The notes: a model not told the origin generated them from the letters alone. A DNA stretch of 64,000 nt from Salticus scenicus (GCA_963930645.1 CAWVNO010000515.1:1240001-1304000); one strand, 5' to 3'; counted from the stretch's first letter, positions 46,501 through 57,679 are shown. Numbers and translations are program-made.

Positions 46501-46750
46501 AACAAATATAAAATATGATTTTTATTTATGTACATTAATCATACATATTTAAAAAAGCTACAGTAGTTAATTATCAGTTTCTAATATGTATAAAACCAAC
46601 TGAGTATTAATTTTCTTAAATTGATTTAGAAAAAATCTTTCTACCTAAAAAATTTAGTCTACATTTTTTCCCTTGTTTAAACATTTGGAATAGATATTTA
46701 AATATAAATATTTAATATACTTGAAATAATTAATCCATGAAGCAATTTAA

Positions 46751-47446
46751 TTAATAGAATTTTGAAAAATACAACCTTTTACTATCTTCACGTTCATCTT
46801 TGGTAGACTAGTTTCATCTAGGGCGCCCCAGCTTGGTCACTACCTTGTTGGTGTTCGAAACTGTAGTTTTCCTGTCTTCTTGTTCTTTTAAAGACTTTGC
46901 GCCATTGACGATTAAGGATAGCTCCATCGTTGCCATTACAACTGTCAGAATTTGCCAAAATTTCTACAGACTCCCTGATCGCTGCGTATCCGTGGTTGTG
47001 GTAGTTGGCCAACTTTCTTACTTCATCGAATTTAATATTAATTTCTTCTTTTTCGTTTACTTGGGTTAAGGCTGTGGTTAATTTACCTGTTTTTATATCA
47101 TGTTTATGTTCTTTGATACGGGTCTTTATTTTTCTTTTTGTTTTTCCTATATAACACTTCTCTTTATCTTGTTCGTTAGTGTATGGTATTAACTACCACA
47201 ACCACGGATACGCAGCGATCAGGGAGTCTGTAGAAATTTTGGCAAATTCTGACAGTTGTAATGGCAACGATGGAGCTATCCTTAATCGTCAATGGCGCAA
47301 AGTCTTTAAAAGAACAAGAAGACAGGAAAACTACAGTTTAGAACACCAACAAGGTAGTGACCAAGCTGGGGCGCCCCAGATGAAACTAGTCTACCAAAGA
47401 TGAACGTGAAGATAGTAAAAGGTTGTATTTTTCAAAATTCTATTAA
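46751..47446. mobile_element. Penelope-like foldback (256-bp arms)
   Basis: Arms 46751-47006 and 47191-47446 are reverse complements of equal length with few mismatches, separated by a 184-bp unique spacer. Both arms contain the end of a GIY-YIG nuclease gene, and the spacer holds its central part. Terminal inversion is known for Penelope-like retroelements, which insert with partial inverted copies. Confidence 0.8.
46818..47191 (-). pseudogene. Penelope-like GIY-YIG endonuclease, C-terminal fragment
   Basis: The minus-strand frame is open from about 47191 to TAG at 46820-46818 (about 124 codons). It contains CYIGKTKRKIKTRIKEHKHD, which is the YIG motif with the downstream arginine and the EHK segment of GIY-YIG nucleases, and then HNHGYAAIRE and NRQWRKVFKRTRRQE. 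This is the nuclease that follows the reverse transcriptase in Penelope-like elements. The GIY strand and the reverse transcriptase are missing, and the frame has no start codon. The last 67 codons recur inverted in the right arm (47191-47403). Confidence 0.8.
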
Positions 47447-47984
47447 ATAAATATTTAATTTAATGAAGTTTAAAAATAATGACATGTGTGAGAACTATTG
47501 AGCACTTGCATCTCTTTATTGTTTCTAGAAATAATCACTTATCATTATCTGGAGATGTGGGGGGGGGGGGGTGTACAAATTAATTACATGGGTAGGAAAT
47601 ATTAAACTCTTTCAGTTCTACTTCTAGAATCTAACAAACCAAGTTTAAAATGAATATTGACATTTATGTTGTGTATGGAGAAAAATTGAGAAACAAAAGA
47701 ATTCTGCAGAACATCTGATCGCTGATCACTAGTTGTAGATAAGAAAATGGAGAGAGGGGGGGGAAAAAATATATCAAAGCAGTCTTTGGGGACTGCCGAT
47801 AGAAGTGAAAACTAAGTAACTTGTGAATTGTATCGTCGAGCTATTAGATTATTATTTTCAAATTATTTTTGGTTTGTAAAGAAGTGTTTATGATCTGTAT
47901 TATATGATTCGGCACAATATTTGTAGCTACCCAAATTAAATTAACTAAGCCTTATATTAGGTAAAAATATTGATTACTAATGAA

Positions 47985-48870
47985 ATTATTTAATTAGTAG
48001 CTGAGATACAAAAGAAAACCGATTCAGAACACCTGAAAATGTGTAAATCAGGTGAAATCTCGAATTCCACTTTCGATAATATAAAAGAACTTAAAAATAT
48101 TTTTCGAATGATGTATTAAAAATAATTTAATCAAAATTAGAATTTGAAATATTGAAATTTTAAAATATTATAGCACCATCTGGCAGTAGAAATTTCTGTA
48201 ATCTACTGTTTGATCCCAAATCAACAAAGCTTTCTATTGATGTATTACTTATGAAATTATTTAATTAGTAGCTGAGATACAAAAGAAAACCCATTCAGGA
48301 CACCTCAAAATGTGTAAATCAGCTGAAATCTCGAATTCCACTTTCAGTTATATAAAAGTACTTTAAAATATCTTTCGAATGATGCATTAAAAATAATTTA
48401 ATCAAAATTAGAATTTGAAATATTGAAATTATAAAATATTATAGCACCATCTGGCGGTAGAAATTTCTGTAATCTACTGTTCGATTCCAAATCAACAAAG
48501 CTTTCTAATGATATATTACTTATGAAATTATTTTAATTAGCAGCTGAGATACAAAAGAAAACCCATTCAGGACACATCAAAGCGTGTAAATCAGCTGAAA
48601 TCTTGAATTCCACTTTCGATTGATGTATTAAAAATAATTTAATCATAATTAGAATTTGAAATACATGTATTAGAATAAAATTTAATTTCCAATTAAAATG
48701 TAAATTTTTTCCAAAATTGATGAAATTTGAACTACAACAACTATCCAGTGCTGTTAATGGCGCACAGAAAGTTTGAAAGAATTTAGAATAAAATTGGAGC
48801 ATTTTGAAATTTGCAATTTTTATTCCTAGTAGAAAAACCACATGATGTCAATTGGTAAAAAATATGTTTA
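47985..48870. repeat. Second copy of the GCGCC-type satellite repeat
   Basis: About three units of the family seen at 35.6-37.8 kb (AGCTGAGATACAAAAGAAAA, GTGTAAATCAG, TAGCACCATCTGGCGG near 48171 and 48441, spacing about 270). After the array, 48675-48860 parallels 38010-38180 (AATTAAAATGTAA, GATGAAATTT, GCATTTTGAAATTTGCAATT). This is a second, shorter copy of the same element, lacking the G/C-rich block and the CAGA tail. Confidence 0.85.
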
Positions 48871-48894
48871 TTCCTGACCAGATGGGGTGAATGG

Positions 48895-49085
48895 GTTGTA
48901 ATGGTAACGAACGCCAGCAGAATTTCAAAGCGTTCGCTAACGATGACACGAGTTCCATGATTTTTGTTCACCCAAAAGTGCTCAATGAGCCTAAAGAAGT
49001 TTTCACTTCAAATGGAAAGCGTTTGCTGACACGTTGCGCGAGTTCACTCAAAAAAGTGCTCAACGCGCCTAAGGAAGTTTCCACT
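48895..49085. repeat. Short direct duplication, about 85-bp unit
   Basis: Two tandem copies share GCGTT(C/T)GCT(A/G)AC, ACACG..., CGAGTTC, CAAAAGTGCTCAA, GCCTAA and GAAGTTTTCACTTCAA-like words, at about 48932-49010 and 49019-49088. They are moderately G/C-rich. No gene is present. Confidence 0.6.
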
Positions 49086-49180
49086 TCAATAATTACATGA
49101 GTTAGAAATATTTAACAATTCTATTTCTTTATAGGTTCTAGAATCTCACTAAGCAAGTTTAAAATGAATATTGACATTTA

Positions 49181-50792
49181 CAGTCAGTCACAAAAGTCTA
49201 CATACACCATAAAAAATTGCATTTTTCATGTAAATATAAAAAAATTAATACAAATTATTTTCAAATTGAAATTGAAGTTATGTAACCCTACTTTTATTAA
49301 AAAAAAAAAAAAACACATTCCAAACTGTTTACCAAAAACAATGAGTTAAATAAAAATAACATGTCACATAAGTGTACATACACTTCAAGAAAAAATAAAA
49401 AATGTCATAATTTTTGCAAAAGAAAATAATTTAATATCGTGTTACTTGTCCTTTGTGCATCAATGACGGCTTGTAATCTTCTAGGCATTGAAGCCACAAA
49501 ATTTCTTGTTGTATCTGAAGTTATTTCGGATCAAGCTTACAGCAATGCATTTTTTAAGGAATCTTTATCGTGCACACAATATTTTCTAACTCTGTGGTCA
49601 ATTTCATCCCAAATATGTTCAATGGGGTTTAGATCGAGTGAATGAGGAGGGAAATGGAGCTGCGCAGGTACTTTGTAAGGAAACCAATCTTTCACAATCT
49701 TTGCTGTGTGCTTTGGATCGTTATTATGTTGAAAGATCCACTGGCTTCCAGGCTGTAAACTGTCCACAGGTGTCTGCACATTATCTTGCAAAATTTTCAG
49801 GTATTTATAACGATCCATCTTACCTTCATTGAAGATTAGTTTTCCAACTTCAGCTGCCGACATTGACCCCCCAAACCATGACTCCACCTCCACCATGCTT
49901 TACTGTGGGAATGGCATTTGCAAATTTTTGTTCCTCGTTTTTGCGCCGTTAAATTTTACCCCTTCCATCACTCCTGAAAACATTATATTTGCTTTCATCG
50001 GTGAAAAGAGCATTTTTCCAAAAATTTAAATCCTTATGGATATATTTATGGGCAAAGTTCAGTCTTTTGTTTGATTAACTTTAGATATGAGTGATTTTCT
50101 TCGTGGTTCTCTGCCATGATATCTTTCAGATCTGAAAATTCTTCGAACACTTTCTGCATTTACACTCTCTTTCGTTGTTGCTGCAATATATTCAGTTACT
50201 TCAGGAGCAGATGGTTTTGGATTAGACTGAACTTTTCTAATCACAGCTCTCGCATCTCGATCATTCAAAATCCTTGGTCGTCCATTTCGAGGTTTGTTAA
50301 AAGCATGTCCAGTTTTTTTCATAGTTTCTTATTACAGTCTGAACAGTTACCAGACTTTTTCCAACAATTTTTGCAATTTCACAATAAGATTTTTTATTTA
50401 TTATTAACTTAACTATTAAATTACGTATGTTAACAGTAATTTCCTTCCTAGGAGCCATTATGATTGAAGTAATAAACTCTCCAATTGCGATACGAAAACT
50501 CAATATTTGCTTTCTAATATGACGTGTGATTTCCGTTCATTTTCCCTTAAATAAAACTAATTTGGTGTGACGTTTTACTACAAACTGCTTCTGTATGTAG
50601 ATTTTTGTGACGTCAGTTTAAAAGTTTTTTGCATATTCTGCAGAAATAATTAAGTCTATATCGATTACTTTTATAAAATACTGTTGAACTTATAAAATCT
50701 AATATTGTTGTAAATTTATTAATTTAAAATTATTTATAAATTCTTAAATCTCGTTGTTTTAATAGGTGTATGTAGACTTTTGTGACTGACTG
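49181..50792 (-). mobile_element. Full-length but inactive Tc1-like transposon
   Basis: 1612 bp with terminal inverted repeats of about 28 bp: CAGTCAGTCACAAAAGTCTA then CATACACC on the left, and GGTGTATGTAGACTTTTGTG then ACTGACTG on the right. TA precedes the left end; the right flank reads CA. It is inserted in a unit of the repeat family of 43.4-43.75 kb (GAATATTGACATTTA precedes it). The size is typical of Tc1. Confidence 0.95.
49405..50458 (-). pseudogene. Tc1-like transposase with several frameshifts
   Basis: Reading minus from ATG at 50458: the N-terminal helix-turn-helix region MAPRKEITVNIRNLIVKLII and CEIAKIVGKSLVTVQTVIRN; a second frame with the second DNA-binding part (KPRNGRPRILNDRDARAVIR and ESVRRIFRSERYHGR); the first catalytic aspartate in ALFTDESKYNVF (about 50000); then HNNDPKHTAKIVKDW, and LDLNPIEHIWDEI with the catalytic glutamate (49537-49896); and in another frame EITSDTTRNFVASMPRRLQA to a stop at 49405. 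The DDE residues survive, but at least three frame changes and stops break the gene. Confidence 0.9.
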
Positions 50793-51724
50793 CACACAGA
50801 AAAATGGAAAATCGAAACTTGTCAAGAAACGTGTTATCTTTGTCATAGTACACGTTTTCCTAGTATACTGACAAATTTGCACAAAATTACGCAACATTTT
50901 AAACAATCAGAACACTACCTGACAATCCCATTTAGTCATGAGACACAAAAGTCGTTTTATTTTACCATGTATCTTTAATGTGTTTCGTCTGATGATCCGT
51001 TTTGCCTCTAAACCTTGTCAGATGACTAATTTCCCAGGTACAGTTTTCATTTTCCTCAAATTTGACCGGTTAGTCAGATGAGAGAATAAAAATAAATTGT
51101 TCCTGTTTTGTCAATTGACTAAGAAAAATTTGTTTGGCTAGTCCAAAAGCTCAGCATTATTATTTTTTTGTTTATTTTGTTTTATTTTTTTTGTCTCCTT
51201 CTGACAACTTGAGTTAGTCAACCGAAATCGAATAATTTAACCTATCAAATTTGGCGGGATAATGCAATCGCAGAATTCGAAATCCAAATACTTAGAAGTC
51301 TGAAATCGTGGATCCGTTGATGTTGTTTCGGTTCCATTTCCATATTTGTGATAATTTTCATTTTAGAAATAGACCGAGAGATTTTAATTATCTGCGAATC
51401 GAGTTTACGGTCAAAAGTAAGTGCTAAATACTTTATTTATTGTGTGTATATATATATATATATATATATTTATTGTAAAGCTTTGTTAGAATAGAAAATT
51501 GTAAAATTCTAAGCTTTAGCAATCTTTTAACAATATCAATGGTATTTAGAATTTGTTTTAATTTATAAAGTTGTTTAAAACGTATAAATTTTAAATTACG
51601 TTATTATAAATCTTAGTTTTGCGTATCGTTGTATTATAAAAATAAGTATTTTAATTTGTCTGAACTATAGTTTTTTACATATATTTTTAACATTAAGCTC
51701 ATATTTATATTTTTTATACACAGA
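50793..51724. other. Non-coding; degenerate TAGTCAGA-type repeats
   Basis: 50930-51240 holds scattered TTAGTCAGATGA / GTCAGATGACTAA words that also appear at 60440-60900. No first exon for the THAP gene with a CxxC motif could be found here. A GTAAGT word at 51415 might be a donor of an untranslated exon. Confidence 0.4.
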
Positions 51725-51848
51725 ATAGTAACGCTTTATTTTCCCTTAAAGGTGGTTCAGAAGGTATTTGGATTCCAAGAGATAAAAATTCAAAAAAGAT
51801 ATGGAAAAATGCTATTTATAAGGATATTGAATGACTCCGAATTCTAAG
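51725..51848 (+). CDS. THAP gene, exon A (middle of the zinc finger)
   Basis: Carries the GIWIPRDK-like segment and the IWKNAIYKD helix that contacts DNA in THAP domains. Contains the frameshift at about 51831-51833. Splice sites are good at both ends. Confidence 0.7.
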
Positions 51849-52939
51849 GTATGTTTTTAAATTATCTTTTGCTGCATTTTATCTATCTTATCTCCGAACA
51901 AGAATAATATTCATACTTTTTTATATTTAAAATTTTTAATGAGATGAATTAAAAAAATTAAAAGGTTCCTCGTTTATCTGTTATTTGTTCTATTTTTTAT
52001 TTATTTTATTTTTTTTTTTCCAGTTCTAAATAAATAAATATATCTTTATAATTTAAATATTTTTGGGAAATGGTTGATAATTGCATGTAATAAAAAATGT
52101 CTTCATTTATTATTAAATGTTTGATAACAATTTTTTCAGAACAAATTTGAGCAAAAATGATATGAATTTAATATCACATACTATATTCTTTTCTCAATTT
52201 TTAAATTGTTCTTGTGTACAATATTAATTATTAGCGATAAATAATAGATGTCTTAGTTAAAATATAAATAGATTTAACTTCATGTTACTTGTTTCATTCA
52301 AATGATTGATGATTGTTTTTTAAAGGTTGATATTTTTAGTTATTAAAATTTTGATATCATATATATATATATATATTCCTTTAGAATAAATTTAATCAAA
52401 AATAATATGAGTTTAAATTATTAGATACTATTAAGTATTCGTTATAAACAAAGGTATCTTGTTAAAAATATGTACTTAATTTCATGTTATTTGTTTCACT
52501 GAACAAACTGAAAAAATATAAGTTATATGCTATAAAAATGAGACAAATTACTATAAAGATACAAAATGATTTTAACCTTCGACAAAACGAGTCATATAGT
52601 CTGAGAAAATAGTGCTCAAAAGCTGAATGACAGAATCAGCAGCTATCAGACATTTGTTGATATGTATCATTACAAAAAAAAAAAAAAAAAAAAAAAGTAT
52701 AAGAGTTTCAAGCCTGCCTTTTTTCTCCCGGGGAGAAAAAAAGAAGAAAAAAAAATGTCCTGTTGATGCCACCACAAAACTAACTTTCTTCTACCTTTTC
52801 CTATATAAAATCATGCAATGGAAATTATTTTTTATTTTTATTTTTATCTATTATTAATGCAGACGATTTTCATATCAGAGAGGCAGTCTAAAGGTTCAAC
52901 GGAAGTAAATTTTTACCGTACAGATGATCACGGGGAAAA

Positions 52940-53360
52940 TTGCAGTATAACAGCGCCACATATCGCCTATATACACCCAATTTAATAAACATTACGTCCC
53001 TTAATGGCCTTTTTATACATTAAATATTGTTCAATTATACGCATTAGAACCTGAGATATAACCCTTAAATTGTAAAAACAGCTGTATAGCAGCTTCACCT
53101 GTTGAGCGATTAGCACTAAAAGTTGACATAAACTAATAATTTATGTTAAGGTGCATCTACATATAATTTTATATGCAATTCTGTGCAGTAGTTCCTGAGA
53201 TAGAGCCTTCCCTGAAATTGCAGAAATCGATGTATAACAATGCCACCTGTCGTGCAATTGGCACCAGAAGTTGGTAGACACTAACTTATGTCAAGGCGCA
53301 TCTGCGTATATTAATTTATATGCAATTCTGTGCAGTAGTTCCTGAGATACAGTCGCCACA
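52940..53360. repeat. Three diverged tandem units of about 140-150 bp
   Basis: Units start near 52946, 53084 and 53233 with TATAACAGCGCCAC-like words. They continue through TTATGTTAAGGTGCATCT, TTATATGCAATTCTGTGCAG and TAGTTCCTGAGATA. The last unit is followed by CCTCTCAAAACGCGTAAATC, a word shared with the satellite at 35.6 kb. Confidence 0.75.
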
Positions 53361-54289
53361 AAACTTTTTGTCACATACAAACATTTTCTATTGTCAAAAC
53401 ATGTTGTGGACCTCTCAAAACGCGTAAATCCATCAAAAACCGAAAATCGAAAATGTTTACGAATCCAATGCTTTCTTCTATTGAATACAAAAAAAAAAAA
53501 AAAAAAAAAACGTAAAGAATAGTATGTGTGTTACTGGCAAAATAATTTTAAATTGAAAAAATAATACAAAAAAGATTAAGCATAAGTTTAGATTAATAAC
53601 AATTAATATGAAATGATTGGGCTTCTATAAACATCCATAAAAGAACAACAGAAGTTTTAACTAAGTGTTAAAATTCTTATGTGAAAACTAAAATTTAAGA
53701 CACAAAAAGAACCAACTCATTCAAAAATTTATGTTTTATCGCTCACAGCTAACTGCTCAAGTGCTTTTTCTTTCTTTCTTCTGTTTTATTTATTATTCTT
53801 AATATTATTATTATTTTGTGTGTGTACGCACGGAATTTGGTTGCGAGGAAGGGGGGGGGGGCGGGGCAATTGATTGCACAATCGAAACTGAATCAGACTC
53901 AAAACTATGAAGAAAAAAAAAAAAAATGTTTTTCCTATTTCTATCTTCCCTTCTCCCCCCCCCCTTTCTTATCGGCTAAAGTAAACAAATACGTAAATAT
54001 TTTGTCATTAAAGTGTTTGTTTATTTATGTGAACTGGATTATTATTCTTGTAGCATTTTAGTCAATTAAAAAAAAAAAAAAAAACGAGTTGGAGATTTGG
54101 TATTTTCTCTAGCTTGAATGAATCACTAAATATATATCACCGAACTTCAAATACTTAACTTTAGGGGTGGGGGGGGGGCAGGGGATGTAAGTAATAGGTA
54201 TTTCAAAAAAAAAAAAAAAAAAACACTTGTAACAGAAGAAAACAGCTGCCAATTTGTTGTTTAATATTAGAAATTTTGTTTTTTCAGTA

Positions 54290-54985
54290 TATTTTTACTC
54301 CATTACCCGACTGCCGTAGGTAATGGAAGTATTGTATTCGGTCCAAAAAATCGATATCAAGATTTCACCTGATTTACATGCTTTAAGGTCCCCTGAGTCC
54401 AAAAATGTGTTTTTTGGCGATGTCCTCTGACTATGATATCTCCTAAACTAATAAAAATAGAATCATGAAACTTCAGAATTGAGACAGGTCTGGTGAACAT
54501 ATGAATTTTTTAAGTTTTGGTGAAAATTAGAAAAATAGGAAGTGGGATATCCGAAACCGGAAGTGAGTTCGTAAACCCGTATCTCAAAAACAGCTCCAAC
54601 GATTTTCTTGAAAATTGTTACATAAACCCATTTTAGGTATCCTTTCTCATGCTTTACATGGTTATTACAGGACAATTAATAGTCATCCTGATCAGTTAGA
54701 TCTGTTTTAGATCTTGGAAACTGGTGTTTCAAAAAGTAAAATAATAATTAAAAAAAAACTACCCCCCACCTTTTTTCTTCTTCTCTTTTTAAACTCGCTA
54801 TGTAAACTCTGTTTTATATGCCCTTATGCTGTATTAACTTTCTCTTACTGGAAAATTTTTAGTTGTCTATTTCATTAGGTCAATTCTATGTCTTCTGATC
54901 ACATTAACTCCAAAAAGTGCATATAACACGTGTAATAGTGGATAATGGAAGTCGTGTGGTTGTTTCACACCAATTTTTTTTTATT
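54290..54985 (+). repeat. Single copy of the GGAAGTATTG repeat family
   Basis: Starts with CCATTACCCGACTGCCGTAG and GGAAGTATTGTATTCGGTCC and ends with TAATGGAAGTCGTGTGGTTG then TTTCACACC. It includes TTTAAGGTCCCCTGAGTCCA and TATCTCCTAAACTAATAAA. Related arms, in both orientations, make up the structure at 58150-59800. This copy is uninterrupted and shows the empty site of the small MITE at 58198. Confidence 0.85.
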
Positions 54986-55374
54986 TCCGTTTTCATTTTT
55001 ATTTTAAGAAAATAAATATTCAAAATTTCCCCCGAACATCGTTCGCGCGTTCGGACATATTCTGCACCCCTGGAAATATGTTAAAAGGCACTTTAAAGAA
55101 ATTCCTTCCATAGACTGTACTGTATTGGACGTTTCGTATTTGTTTGAACATACATAAATTATATAAATAGCATTTATAATACGGTTGTCAGCTTCCAAAT
55201 ATGTTTAATAATAGTGTACTAACAGCAATATATTCATTTAAAAAAAATCTATAAAACCAGATCGATTAAAAAAAAAAAAGCTTGTGCGTGCGTAATCAAG
55301 TAGTAAGTAATCATACGAATACAAATCATACCCAAAGTAATCATACGAATTATAAAGTAAGTGAAATATGACAA

Positions 55375-55450
55375 TATATATATGTATCATCATTATCAAT
55401 TTCAGCCTTTATCAATCCACTGCAGGATGAAGGCCTCTCCTAGGTGATTC
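55375..55450 (+). repeat. Short conserved repeat fragment (CCACTGCAGGATGAAGGCCT)
   Basis: ATCATCATTATCAATTTCAG followed by CCACTGCAGGATGAAGGCCT and CTCCTAGG matches a motif that I recall as widespread in animal genomes as part of an interspersed repeat. Only about 75 bp are recognisable, and the parent element cannot be named from this. Confidence 0.4.
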
Positions 55451-55641
55451 CAAAGTGCCCTGTTTACACATAAAAATTTATAAACGAGTATATAATAATT
55501 TATGCATAGATTAAGAAAGGTTTTGATATATGCAACTTCCTAACTAAATGCAACCTATGCAATGAGGTGAAATTTACACCTCATATAACGTACTTCTTAG
55601 CGACATCCTAATGACCTTTTTTTTTTTTTTTTCATTTTAAG

Positions 55642-55812
55642 GTTTGCGAGCTCCATTTTAAACCTGGTGAAATTATACAAACAGTAACATATTTTAATGA
55701 AAAAGAAGAAAAGTTATATCAAGTCCCAAGAAATAAACCAATTGTTAAAGATGGTGCTATTCCTACGATTTTCAGTGATTTGCCATCATATCTATCAAAG
55801 CCAAGTACATGA
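55642..55812 (+). CDS. THAP gene, exon B (C-terminal half of the domain)
   Basis: 57 codons including the stop. It holds the C-x2-H pair (CELH) that completes the zinc site and the KDGAIPTIF box that ends THAP domains, followed by 13 residues and TGA. The exon itself is undamaged. Confidence 0.8.
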   Translation, partial: VCELHFKPGEIIQTVTYFNEKEEKLYQVPRNKPIVKDGAIPTIFSDLPSYLSKPST

Positions 55813-56051
55813 AGACAAAGTCCTGTGGAAATATTTCGTTTTTGTTTAAGAGCTATTTAGATTTGTAAATAATTAAGTTGGAAAAAGTTAGAAAATAATG
55901 ACTAAAAAATTTTGAGAAGTATAAGCCAAGGCAAAAAAATTACGTTTTATTACCTAATGATATTTGTGCTTTTATATTATTATTATGATTAATTTTTATG
56001 CAAATGATGGAAAAATCTTCTTTATGTACATGAAACATATTTATAATTTTC
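55813..56051 (+). other. Probable 3' untranslated region of the THAP gene
   Basis: 239 bp of non-coding sequence between the stop codon and the first strong AATAAA. Confidence 0.5.
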
Positions 56052-56057
56052 AATAAA
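56052..56057 (+). terminator. Candidate poly(A) signal of the THAP gene
   Basis: AATAAA followed by ATTATTTTTTTCTTG and then TTTTTGTCTTTTATGTC, a T/GT-rich downstream stretch. It lies 240 bp after the stop codon. Confidence 0.5.
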
Positions 56058-56602
56058 ATTATTTTTTTCTTGATTTTTGTCTTTTATGTCTTATTTTAAT
56101 TACTTAGTTTCTTATTTAAATAAGCAAATAAATCTATTTAAAATCTTGAGATTTAAAATCTTATTTAAAATGTTGGTATAAAGAATGTTGAAAGTATGTT
56201 ATCAGGTAAATGAGAGTTATTTTGGATGATCAAATACTTGTAAATTATTGCTATATATTAAAATTTATCTGTGCATAAAATTTACAGAGATGATTAAAGG
56301 AAAAAAAAAAATTCTTATTATATACGGTAAAAGGTGTTTTTAATGCAAATTCTATGTCCACCCTCACCTTAAAAAAAAAAAAAAAAAAAAAAGGTGTATC
56401 ATTAATATTTATGATTTTAAAATTTTAAATAACCGGAAATTTGGAGTTTGATGTTATTTATAATTTAGTACATTGTAATTTCTATACCTTATATATCGTT
56501 AATATTGTCTATATCAATACATTGTATCGTCGTACCTGTTTATAATTTTAATTTGGTGAAAAAATCCATTATTTAAAAAATATATGCATATATTCAGGTG
56601 GC
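56058..56602. other. Non-coding A/T-rich interval
   Basis: Contains an A-run near 56371-56391. No gene or element end is recognised. Confidence 0.5.
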
Positions 56603-56842
56603 TTAACCCTTTGTATCCCACGGGGTCTTTAAAGTCCTACCAAAAAAATTCCTCAATATAGCCTAAATTTACTACAGGCTTTCATTGGAACTTCAAAGTC
56701 CCTATAATTTAAACTTTCTCTATTGTTAAGCAAAAGTAAGCTAAATTTAATATGAGATGTTTCTCTTTCAGAAAAGAAATATAATAAAAAAGTTTCAAAC
56801 TATTTTTCCAAAAATAAGGTGATTTGGTATGTAAAGGGTTAA
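56603..56842. mobile_element. TTAA-flanked MITE (CCCTTTG ends)
   Basis: TTAA (56603-56606), CCCTTTGTATCCCACGGGG, a 232-bp body, TATGTAAAGGG and TTAA (56839-56842). The inverted CCCTTT/AAAGGG ends and the TTAA duplication fit piggyBac-type MITEs. It is nearly equal in length to the element at 9574-9803. Confidence 0.75.
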
Positions 56843-57055
56843 GTAAATTAAGTGTTTGAAACATTTTTTATTTTATTTTTTAATGTTTATAATTTGTATT
56901 TTAACTAATTACAACATGTATGTTTCCCAAAATTTTCATATTTTTATTTATTGAAAAGTTGTGATTATTAATGGCATCAGTGGTTATATTAAACATAAAT
57001 AAACACCGCTCAGTTGCTTTATTAGCTATATTAATTCGTACTCTGCTATTACTCC

Positions 57056-57093
<38 letters not shown>

Positions 57094-57472
57094 CCTTTGA
57101 AATAAATTTATGACTAAATATAAGATTTATTGTTTTATGGAGGGAAAAAATTGGGAATGAAATGGGTAATATTAAAAAAAGGAACTTAAAAAAAAAAAAA
57201 AGGTTTATATTTATTTTTGTAACCACAGCGTATAAAACGAAAGCACCGAGGAGAAAAAAAAATAAATTCTAAATATAATAAATTCTAAAAATAATTCTAA
57301 ATCCATATATGAGGATGTGCATAAAAAATGGACTAAATCATGTGGCGCCACAATCCATTTGGAAGGTCTTGATAAGAAGGTGTTGGATAAATGCTTGCGT
57401 TAATAATAAATAAATGTAGGGAAGAATGTTTAAACTAGCGAATTCTTTGTTTCAGTGGTTTGTTAAATTTCC
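56843..57472. other. Non-coding interval with TA microsatellite
   Basis: A (TA)n run at 57059-57090 and A-rich stretches. No gene is recognised. Confidence 0.5.
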
Positions 57473-57478
57473 AGTATT

Positions 57479-57679
57479 CATAGCTGCTAACTTTTTTAAT
57501 TGATTCCGGACTGTTGTTAGTAATGCCCTTTTTTCAAATCATATTCTTTGAGGAGTAATTTTCTTCATATTTAATTGTAATTACATGCTAAAGAAGATTA
57601 TTCTAGAAATAATATGGTATGAAGAAAAGGGCGAATGTTAACAACATTCCGGAATAATTTGAAGAAGTTGGCAGCTATG
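57479..57679. mobile_element. MITE with CATAGCTGCCAAC-type ends
   Basis: The left end CATAGCTGCTAACTTTTTTA and the right end (reverse complement) CATAGCTGCCAACTTCTTCA pair over about 50 bp, including TTCCGGA and TTGTTA. Flanks AGTATT (57473-57478) and AGTTTT (57680-57685) are a 6-bp duplication with one mismatch. The 201-bp element is non-coding. Confidence 0.75.

Larger units (their letters stand above)
46500..47770. repeat. Diverged duplicate of 43090-43660, split by a Penelope foldback
   Basis: Both copies share ATGTACATTAATCATACAT, TAATTATCAGTTT, AAAACCAACTGAGTATTAAT, AACATTTGG, TGAGCACTT, TTCTAGAAT and the G run. The 46.5-kb copy is interrupted at about 46751-47446 by the foldback described next, so the duplication predates that insertion. 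Confidence 0.8.
51849..55641 (+). other. THAP gene intron with repeats
   Basis: A 3.8-kb GT-AG intron containing homopolymers, the tandem repeat at 52940-53360, a plus-orientation copy of a foldback family (54290-54985) and a short conserved repeat near 55410. No nested gene is recognised. Confidence 0.6.
51725..55812 (+). pseudogene. THAP-domain protein gene, two exons with a frameshift
   Basis: Exon A (51725-51848, acceptor ACACAG, donor AAG|GTATGT) encodes NSNALFSLKGGSEGIWIPRD, then KNSKKIWKNAIYKDIE, and meets an in-frame TGA at 51832-51834. Read one base out of register, it continues TPNSK and joins exon B in phase. Exon B (55642-55812, acceptor TTTTAAG) encodes VCELHFKPGEIIQTVTYFNE, then VKDGAIPTIF, and stops at 55810-55812. 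C..H with HFKP and the AVPTIF-like box are THAP-domain hallmarks. A single missing base removes the tryptophan of the usual WTP motif, which suggests a pseudogene or an assembly error. The first zinc-binding CxxC exon was not found. The protein would end soon after the domain. It lies opposite in strand to SNX29, perhaps inside its intron. Confidence 0.75.

Noticed and set aside
51250..51420. Candidate first exon of the THAP gene
   Set aside because: No CxxC motif, and the open frame ends out of phase with exon A at the only good donor.
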